Source: a virus
Virus record (IMG/VR): IMGVR_UViG_3300010354_000318
Span: 1-33,097 of that record
Reading direction: 5' to 3' (one strand)
DNA: 33,097 bases
Made by a program: the position numbers and the translations under genes. Under the pieces are notes generated by a model. The model was not told the DNA's origin and made no database searches. It saw only the letters and a program-made list of their open reading frames with translations. Within the stretch, counting starts at the first letter, position 1, and the number at the start of each line of letters is the position of its first letter. Positions 24,401 through 30,592 of this stretch are shown here, piece by piece.

Positions 24401-24748
24401 ATGAAAACAAGAATTTTTAAAGAACGAGATTTAACTTTTGAAGTGTTTGGTCTTAGACCACTTTCAAGGTATTATCTTTATGTAAATAGATCTCAATATG
24501 CTTCTAGAACTAAACAGTTTGGAAAAAAACTTGGAGATCCTTTAGTCACTGATGAAGACGGAAAAATAAAAATAGTTTTTTATATGGATTCTTTTATACC
24601 TTCTGATACACCCAAAGCAATGTCAGCCAAAGCAAATTATTTAAAAGCTACACCATTGGAATTGGTTTTGACTGAATTAAATCAAACAACATTAGTTCAA
24701 AATTTTGAAAATTCATCAGTTTCTTATGCAAAAACTACGCTCTTCTAA
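24401..24748 (+). CDS. Small fibre-module protein, likely a detached DUF4815-type domain
   Basis: The 115-aa protein has a single compact domain: FEVFGLRPLSRYYLYVNRS, DPLVTDEDGKIKIVFYMDS, FIPSDTP and a Thr/Asn-rich end. The 'GLRP..RYY' opening followed by 'PLVTDEDGKI..VFY' closely resembles the hinge-like domain that, as I recall, lies inside the long DUF4815 proteins of cyanophages, just before their 'TSIDLFF' domain. Here it stands as its own gene between the DUF4815-type gene and the 855-aa gene that carries the TSIDLYF segment. No ribosome site precedes the ATG. The reading frame differs from both neighbours, so it is a true separate gene and not a broken end. It would be expected to assemble with those two proteins in the virion. 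Confidence 0.7.
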   Translation: MKTRIFKERDLTFEVFGLRPLSRYYLYVNRSQYASRTKQFGKKLGDPLVTDEDGKIKIVFYMDSFIPSDTPKAMSAKANYLKATPLELVLTELNQTTLVQNFENSSVSYAKTTLF

Positions 24749-24759
24749 TCAGGGTTGAT

Positions 24760-27327
24760 ATGCCATTTTTTACTAAAGCCCAATCATTCTTTTTAGATCC
24801 TGAAATATTTCAAAATGCAAGTACAGTTTTTGTTACTAGTATTGATCTTTATTTTAAATATAAACCAGTTTTAGGACAAGGTTCATCTGGTAAATATGCT
24901 CCTGGTGTATCTATGAGTATATGTCCTATGAAAGAAGGCAAGCCCGTTGTAGATTTAGCAAGTTCACTAGGTATAGCTAGAAATGAATATGGAACTATTG
25001 CAACTACAACCGATGCTTCTTACTCAACTAATTTTAAATTTAGGTATCCAATTCCACTACAAACTGGAAATGAATACGCATTTTTAATTGGTTTTGATGA
25101 TCCTGAGTTTCAATTATGGACTAATAGATCTGGAGAGGAAGATATTTCATCTGGCCAAACAGCTAAAAACTCTTCAGGTAAAACAGATGGAAATCTTTTT
25201 GATATTACAAATGGAAATGTAATAACTCCTTTAATTGATACTGATTTAAAATTTGCAATCAAATTTGCCAAATTTACTTCTACTTCTAAATCATTTAGAG
25301 TAGTTAACGAAGCATACGAATTTATTAAAATCTCATCCGGATCTCTGAATGGATCTTTTATTGGTGGCGAATATGTTTATCAACAGCAAGCGAACGCAAC
25401 GGGAACAGTAACTGTTTCATCTGGAAGTGCTAATGTAACAGGCTCAGGAACTGACTTTGGTAATACGACTTCTTCATCCTTCACAGACAAGATATCAAAC
25501 AACGATTTAATTTTGGTAGCAAACAGTTCTTCATCTCAAATAAGAAGAGTCAATGTTGTCACTAATACAACGTTTTTAAATACAACTAGTACTTTTGCTA
25601 CTAGTATGAGTGGTGTAAACATAAGAACATTTGAAAAAGGATATCTATCAGTAAACACTACAAGTTATATTGTTACTGGAACTAATACAGCTTTCGATAG
25701 TGTTCTTTCTATTGGTGATCATATAGTCTTAACAGATGGAACAGATGGTAATACTGTTGTTAGACAAGTTACCTACGTTACAAATTCATCAAATATAACT
25801 GTTGATGTTATTCCTCCATTCTCTAATGACTCAGTAGGGTATTTTAAATCAGTAGTAGGTAAAGTAGATAAGTTTACCAATTATAAAGATATGCTCGTTC
25901 TTTATGAATCATCGGCTAACAGTACACTATATTTTACAAATAATAGAATTCTTAAAGGCATAGATTCAACTGCTAATGCTGTTAGTTATTCATTAATAGA
26001 TGTATCACTAGCTAAGTATACACCAAGATATAGAGTGATTACTCCAGCAGGTACAAGGTTTAACCAATATATTAATATTGCTAATTCTTCTTATGCAACA
26101 ACTGCTGGTAAAAATAAACAAGTTTTTAATAATGTTTCTAACTTAATTGATAACTATGCTGCTGTTATAGCTTCAAGATCCAAAGAAGTAACAAATCCTT
26201 CTAACTTATTTGCAAATTCTAAAAGTTTACAAGCAAATTTAGAATTTATTACAGAAAACGATTACACTTCACCTTTTGTATTAGAAAAGAACTTAGATTT
26301 TAATACGGAAGAATTTTTAATTAATAATGACACATCTAGTGAAACATATGGTAACAATAGATTTGCTACAGCGACGTTCAATTCAAACACTGATGTAGCA
26401 AGTACTAATAATTTCATTACTATATCTTCTAACCAGTTTGTAAACAATGATGTTTTAAGATATATTGTCAGTCCAGGAAATACTGTTGTTACAGGTTTAA
26501 CAAACAATCAAAGTTATTTTGTAGTATCAGCTAATTCTACTGGTGTTAAGTTAGCAAGTACTTTAAGTGGAGTTGAAATTGATATTACAGCTACAGGTAC
26601 TAGCGAAACTGGTCATACTTTAAAAAGAGATGGGATTGCTTTTTCAAAATATGTTTCTAAACAAGTAATTTTAGACGTTGACCAAATAGCAGAAGACTTA
26701 ATTGTTTACATGACAGCATTTAAACCAAGCTCAACTGATATTGAAGTTTATGCTAAATTAATCAGTGAAGATGATGGTGAGTCATTCAACACAAAAAATT
26801 GGTCCAAATTAACTCTTGATGTTCCTACTGGATCAAAAGTTGTGAGTCTTGACTCTAATCCAAATGATTTTGTTGAACTCAAATATGTACTCCCTTCGTC
26901 TCACCCAGGTACGGAAGTAACTTCTGGAACGTTTCAAACAACTCTTTCTTCAGTAGTAGTTACTGGAAGTTATTCTACTGTGAATACTGATATAATAGCT
27001 GGAGATTTGGTAAAAGTTTATAATCCTACTTTTCCTGAAACATTTTTTATAGATACAGTAACTTCTTCAAATACAACTACATTTTCAGTGTCTAAAGCAG
27101 TTTCTAATAGTAGTTTGGTAAGTTTAGGATTAAAGGTTGATAAAATAACAGACAAAAATTCGGCTTTCTTGAATAATCAGAATTTTAATATTGTTAGATA
27201 CTTTAATAGATCAATGGCAAAATATGATGGATTCAAAACGTTTGCTATAAAGATAGTATTAAAGTCTGATAATTATTTTCTAGTTCCTAGAGTTGCTGAA
27301 TATAGAGCAATTGCAGTGTCAGCATAA
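24760..27327 (+). CDS. Virion structural protein, probable C-terminal partner of the DUF4815-type protein
   Basis: The 855-aa protein opens with KAQSFFLDPEIFQNASTVFV and TSIDLYFKYKPVLG, then FRYPIPLQTGNEYAFLIGFD. In cyanophage DUF4815-type proteins this block normally follows the GLRP hinge within one chain. Residues ~200-370 contain two VxGTxTxF modules (NVTGSGTDFGNTT; YIVTGTNTAFDSVL), each followed by 'RxV..VTN(T/S)' turns. The C-terminal third has KYVSKQVILDVDQIAEDLIV, YMTAFKPSSTDIEVYAKLIS and an ending with KTFAIKIVLKSD, also typical of that family. A possible ribosome site (CAGGG) precedes the ATG. Its stop overlaps the next start (TAATG). It is probably a baseplate-periphery or fibre-attachment protein; no enzyme motif is visible. 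Confidence 0.72.
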   Translation: MPFFTKAQSFFLDPEIFQNASTVFVTSIDLYFKYKPVLGQGSSGKYAPGVSMSICPMKEGKPVVDLASSLGIARNEYGTIATTTDASYSTNFKFRYPIPLQTGNEYAFLIGFDDPEFQLWTNRSGEEDISSGQTAKNSSGKTDGNLFDITNGNVITPLIDTDLKFAIKFAKFTSTSKSFRVVNEAYEFIKISSGSLNGSFIGGEYVYQQQANATGTVTVSSGSANVTGSGTDFGNTTSSSFTDKISNNDLILVANSSSSQIRRVNVVTNTTFLNTTSTFATSMSGVNIRTFEKGYLSVNTTSYIVTGTNTAFDSVLSIGDHIVLTDGTDGNTVVRQVTYVTNSSNITVDVIPPFSNDSVGYFKSVVGKVDKFTNYKDMLVLYESSANSTLYFTNNRILKGIDSTANAVSYSLIDVSLAKYTPRYRVITPAGTRFNQYINIANSSYATTAGKNKQVFNNVSNLIDNYAAVIASRSKEVTNPSNLFANSKSLQANLEFITENDYTSPFVLEKNLDFNTEEFLINNDTSSETYGNNRFATATFNSNTDVASTNNFITISSNQFVNNDVLRYIVSPGNTVVTGLTNNQSYFVVSANSTGVKLASTLSGVEIDITATGTSETGHTLKRDGIAFSKYVSKQVILDVDQIAEDLIVYMTAFKPSSTDIEVYAKLISEDDGESFNTKNWSKLTLDVPTGSKVVSLDSNPNDFVELKYVLPSSHPGTEVTSGTFQTTLSSVVVTGSYSTVNTDIIAGDLVKVYNPTFPETFFIDTVTSSNTTTFSVSKAVSNSSLVSLGLKVDKITDKNSAFLNNQNFNIVRYFNRSMAKYDGFKTFAIKIVLKSDNYFLVPRVAEYRAIAVSA

Positions 27328-27530
27328 TGGACAGTAAAAAACTTAAAAGAGACAATCATTCTAGAGCTGTATTGAACACAGATACAGCATCTTTTAAACA
27401 ATATAGATATGATGTAATGAAATCTAGAAATATGGATAATACTTTGAAGGATGTAGAAAACTTAAAAAACGATGTAAATGAAATTAAAGAGATGTTAAGA
27501 CTTTTGTTAAACGGAAACAAGAATGGCTAA
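27327..27530 (+). CDS. Small coiled-coil protein of unknown function
   Basis: The 67-aa protein is basic at the N-terminus (MDSKKLKRDNHSRAVLNTDT) and then forms a likely coiled coil (LKDVENLKNDVNEIKEMLRL, with hydrophobic residues at heptad spacing). Its start overlaps the stop of the 855-aa gene (TAATG), and its end overlaps the next fibre gene by eight bases, so it is embedded in the fibre operon and is very likely real. I recall similar small proteins with the 'AVLNTD..SFKQY' phrase near fibre genes of marine T4-like phages, but no function. A trimeric or dimeric connector or assembly chaperone for the adjacent fibre proteins is a reasonable guess only. Confidence 0.7.
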   Translation: MDSKKLKRDNHSRAVLNTDTASFKQYRYDVMKSRNMDNTLKDVENLKNDVNEIKEMLRLLLNGNKNG

Positions 27531-28875
27531 AAGTATTGCCAATGTTGTAACAGCTACAGATACGTTTGCTTCATGGATTACCAAAACAAATCAGTTAGCT
27601 GATGCATTCACTAACTATGCTGTAACTGTTGAAAGTAACACTACAGGAGCAACTGTTACTGGAAATGGATCTATTACTGGAACATTTGCTGCTAATACGT
27701 TAGCTATCAGTACTGCTCTTAGAGGTGGAACTGTTTCTACTTCTGCCAATCTTTCAATTACTTCAAATGTGACGTTTCAAGGTGCAGTACTAGCTGCAAC
27801 ATCAAATTTAAATATAACCGTTGCAAATGCCTCAATCAATTCTACTATTTTATATGTTGTTGGTGGTTTAGCTAATATTACATCTAATATATCCGTTGTA
27901 ACTACCAACACTTCAATTAATTCTACAAATACAACTCTATCTGGTGGTACATTAACAGTAACTTCTAATAGTTATTTAAATCATGCTAACCTTACTATAA
28001 ACTCAGCTTCTGTAACTGTTCAAGGTGGGTTATCAACAGTTTCTTCTAATATTGTTGTTTCTGGTGCTACTGTTAATATTAGTTCTAATTTAAATGTAAC
28101 AGGATCTGTTCATTCTATTGGTGGTAATTCTAGTTTTGATAGTGGTGTATTATTTGTTGATTCTGTTAATAATAGAATAGGTGTAAACAACACAACACCT
28201 GATGCTTCTTACACAGTTACTGGTACTGCTAATGTTTCTGGAAATGTAGTTATTGGTGGATCATTAACAGTTACAGGAAACATAACTACATCAAACACAT
28301 TGAATATTACTGGTAATGCTACGTTCAGTAATGTTATTACAGTTACAGGTAATGCTACTTTTAGTAACGTGATAACAGTCAGTGGAATAGCAACGTTAGG
28401 TTCTTCAAACGTTTCAGGATTATCCAATCTAAATTCTGCTAATATCGGAGCATTGGTTGTTACTACGAGTGCTTCAATACAATCATCACTTGTGGTAGCT
28501 AACACAACCAGTTTACAAGGAAATGTTACAGTAAGTAATGATTATGTTATAGTTGTTACTTCCAATACTAATGTTGGCGCAAATACAACTGGTGCTCAGA
28601 CAATATTTTCATTTCCAAAAGCTACATATTCTTCTGCTAAACTAACAGCACAAGTAAAAACAGTAGATAATTCTAATACTCAAATACAAGAGATAGTTTT
28701 GGCACATGATAATTCTGGAAATGCTTTCCTGACTGTGTATGGAACTATCTCTGCTCCAATTTCTGCTAATCTTGGAGTTTTTACTACATCTATAAATAAT
28801 GCTAACGTGGAATTGTATTTCCAACAAAACACAGCAAACTCTAGAATCAAAGTGATTGCTCACTTAATTGTATAG
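27523..28875 (+). CDS. Beta-repeat tail fibre / virion structural protein
   Basis: The 450-aa protein is built largely of short beta repeats rich in Asn, Thr, Ser and Val, with many 'NITSN' and 'NVTGN' phrases, as in trimeric fibre shafts. A 12-residue unit (GNATFSNVITVT) is duplicated in tandem around residues 264-287. Residues ~200-245 contain GGNSSFDSGVLFVDSVNNRI, which the next gene repeats almost exactly. The C-terminal ~95 residues form a different domain (TIFSFPKATYSSAKLTAQVK, EIVLAHDNSGNAFLTVYGTI) of a type I recall at the ends of structural proteins in marine myoviruses. It starts eight bases inside the preceding coiled-coil gene. A receptor-binding or shaft role is likely; which fibre it belongs to is unknown. 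Confidence 0.75.
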   Translation: MAKSIANVVTATDTFASWITKTNQLADAFTNYAVTVESNTTGATVTGNGSITGTFAANTLAISTALRGGTVSTSANLSITSNVTFQGAVLAATSNLNITVANASINSTILYVVGGLANITSNISVVTTNTSINSTNTTLSGGTLTVTSNSYLNHANLTINSASVTVQGGLSTVSSNIVVSGATVNISSNLNVTGSVHSIGGNSSFDSGVLFVDSVNNRIGVNNTTPDASYTVTGTANVSGNVVIGGSLTVTGNITTSNTLNITGNATFSNVITVTGNATFSNVITVSGIATLGSSNVSGLSNLNSANIGALVVTTSASIQSSLVVANTTSLQGNVTVSNDYVIVVTSNTNVGANTTGAQTIFSFPKATYSSAKLTAQVKTVDNSNTQIQEIVLAHDNSGNAFLTVYGTISAPISANLGVFTTSINNANVELYFQQNTANSRIKVIAHLIV

Positions 28876-28882
28876 GTAGCAG

Positions 28883-30241
28883 ATGGCTAACACAGTATTT
28901 AAGATAGAACACGGCTTAGATGTTAAAAATAATGCCAACATTGCTGGAAATCTTTCTGTAGCTGGAAATCTTAATGTATCTGGAAACTTGGTCTCTAGTG
29001 GAACAGCTGCTGGTGACTTTATTCCTATTGATAGTACTTACAGTTTAGGTAATACTACTAACAGATGGAATTTATTATCAAATACTGTAAGTGTGCAAGG
29101 TAGCACAACAGTAAATGGGTTTTCTGTTTCAGGTAATTCAATATTCTCTGCTAATATAGCTCCAAACGCTAATAACATTGCTTTAGGTAATACTTCCAGA
29201 AGATGGGATGCATATTCCAATAATTTAAATGCCTTATCTATAAATGTTTTAGGTAGTGCAACAGTTAATGGAACATTTACTGTAAACACAGGATTAAATG
29301 ATTCGATAGTTGTTTCAGGAAATTCAACTCATTCAAATATAACAGTTAGTGTAAATGTAGCCAATTTTGGTGGAAATAGTAATTTTGATGGTGGTGTGCT
29401 ATTTGTTGATGCTACGAATAATAGAGTAGGTATAAACAATACTTCTCCTGGATCCCCACTAACCATTAGTGGAAATTTAGCATTGATTTCTGGAACTCTT
29501 CTTGTTGGATCACAAGCTATTATCAATAGTTCTGGAAATTGGGTAGGTCCTTCATCTGGTGTTCAAGGTGTTCAAGGCGCACAGGGTGTTCAGGGAAATC
29601 AAGGTAACCAGGGTATTCAAGGAGCACAAGGTGTTCAAGGTGCTCAAGGAAGGCAAGGATCCATTGGTGCTCAAGGAGCTCAAGGTTTCCAAGGCGTTCA
29701 AGGAGCTCAGGGTGTACAAGGAACTATAGGAGCTCAAGGATTCCAAGGTGTCGTAGGAGCTCAAGGTTCTCAAGGGGCTCAAGGTGTACAGGGTGCTTCT
29801 AATGCTGGAACTATAACAGAAAACACTTCAGATAATACATACTACCCAACTTTTGCAACTTCAAATACAGGAAGTTTTACACCAAATATTACATCTACTA
29901 AATTAAATTTTAATCCATATTCTGGCGTTTTGAGTGCAACAACTTTCAATTCATTATCAGATATAACTTATAAACAGAATATAAATTTAATAGATGATCC
30001 TTTAGGTAAGTTAATGAGGATAGATGGTATAGAATTTGAATGGTTTGATAATCATGAAAAATCTGCTGGTGTTATTGCTCAGCAAATAGAGAAAGTTCTA
30101 CCTCATTTAGTCCAAAAAGGAAAAAATTTAGGCGTAAACTATGATGGTTTGACAGCTTATTTGATTGAAGCAATCAAACAATTGAATTGTAGACTAAACA
30201 ATTTAGAACAAAATAGTTCCAAAAACAATCCACATAAATAA
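28883..30241 (+). CDS. Tail fibre with collagen-like shaft and Peptidase_S74 intramolecular chaperone
   Basis: The 452-aa protein has four parts. Residues 1-~150 are beta-repeat with NTTNRWNLL and NTSRRWDAY ('NLG...RW' units). Residues ~165-210 hold GGNSNFDGGVLFVDATNNRV, shared with the previous gene. Residues 226-306 are 27 consecutive Gly-X-Y triplets. After a ~50-residue connector there is a C-terminal S74 chaperone (359-452) with SDITYKQNI, GVIAQQIEKVLPHLV and LTAYLIEAIKQLNCRLNNLE. In the family, the chaperone trimerises the fibre and cuts itself off at a Ser-Asp bond using a Ser/Lys pair; here Ser359-Asp360 and Lys364 fit. The usual Arg of the SDxRxK pattern is replaced by Thr362, so cleavage is uncertain. 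The mature fibre would end in the collagen shaft plus connector. Confidence 0.9.
   Translation: MANTVFKIEHGLDVKNNANIAGNLSVAGNLNVSGNLVSSGTAAGDFIPIDSTYSLGNTTNRWNLLSNTVSVQGSTTVNGFSVSGNSIFSANIAPNANNIALGNTSRRWDAYSNNLNALSINVLGSATVNGTFTVNTGLNDSIVVSGNSTHSNITVSVNVANFGGNSNFDGGVLFVDATNNRVGINNTSPGSPLTISGNLALISGTLLVGSQAIINSSGNWVGPSSGVQGVQGAQGVQGNQGNQGIQGAQGVQGAQGRQGSIGAQGAQGFQGVQGAQGVQGTIGAQGFQGVVGAQGSQGAQGVQGASNAGTITENTSDNTYYPTFATSNTGSFTPNITSTKLNFNPYSGVLSATTFNSLSDITYKQNINLIDDPLGKLMRIDGIEFEWFDNHEKSAGVIAQQIEKVLPHLVQKGKNLGVNYDGLTAYLIEAIKQLNCRLNNLEQNSSKNNPHK
29558..29800 (+). repeat. Collagen-like Gly-X-Y repeat block, 27 triplets
   Basis: Twenty-seven uninterrupted Gly-X-Y codon triplets form a nine-base periodic DNA repeat inside the S74 fibre gene. 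Gln fills the Y position in almost every triplet and proline is absent. Three of the four non-Gln triplets (GSI, GTI, GVV) are each followed by GAQ; the fourth, GAS, ends the block. Confidence 0.95.
30233..30240 (+). promoter_or_regulatory. Candidate late promoter before the 110-aa structural gene
   Basis: CATAAATA covers the last codons and stop of the S74 fibre gene. T4 late spacing gives a start at 30246 and a 14-base leader holding a good ribosome site, AGGAGA (30248-30253), six bases before the ATG at 30260. The promoter, short leader and strong ribosome site together make this one of the more convincing late promoters in the window. Confidence 0.5.
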
Positions 30242-30259
30242 AGCCATAGGAGATTTCTT

Positions 30260-30592
30260 ATGGCAATAAAAGCAAATTTGACAGTAGATCAAGGTACTAC
30301 TTTCACAACAACATTAAATCTTACAGATTCAGATGATATTCCAATCAATTTGGATAATTACAGCTATTCAGCTCAATTAAGAAAACATTACACTTCTTCT
30401 AATTCAACTTCTTTTACTGTTTCAGGGGGAGGAAACACAGGAATTTTGACCTTGGCACTTTCTGCAAATGCTACTTCAAATTTGACTTTTGGCAGGTATG
30501 TTTACGATGTTGAAATAACAGAAACTTCTAGTGGAGCAGTAACTAGAGTAGTAGAGGGTATAGTAACAGTAACACCTAACGTAACCAGATAA
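30260..30592 (+). CDS. Small beta-sandwich structural protein
   Basis: The 110-aa protein reads as a single immunoglobulin-like or BppU-type beta domain: NLTVDQGTTFTTTLNLTDSD, DIPINLDNYSYSAQLRKHY and RYVYDVEITETSSGAVTRVV. The 'DQGTTFTTTLNLTDSDG.P.(N/D)L..Y....Q(L/M)RK' pattern is common to small proteins found beside fibre genes in marine T4-like phages and to N-terminal domains of baseplate upper proteins in other phages. That suggests an adaptor that attaches a fibre to the baseplate. It has a strong ribosome site (AGGAGA) and its own candidate late promoter. Its stop shares a base with the start of the collagen fibre gene (TAATG), linking the two. No enzymatic motif is visible, and the adaptor role is inference. 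Confidence 0.75.
   Translation: MAIKANLTVDQGTTFTTTLNLTDSDDIPINLDNYSYSAQLRKHYTSSNSTSFTVSGGGNTGILTLALSANATSNLTFGRYVYDVEITETSSGAVTRVVEGIVTVTPNVTR

Noticed and set aside
24382-24760. The 115-aa gene as a frameshifted end of the DUF4815-type gene
   Set aside because: The upstream gene closes with a proper stop after an unrelated acidic tail, and the small gene has its own ATG in another frame with a complete domain.
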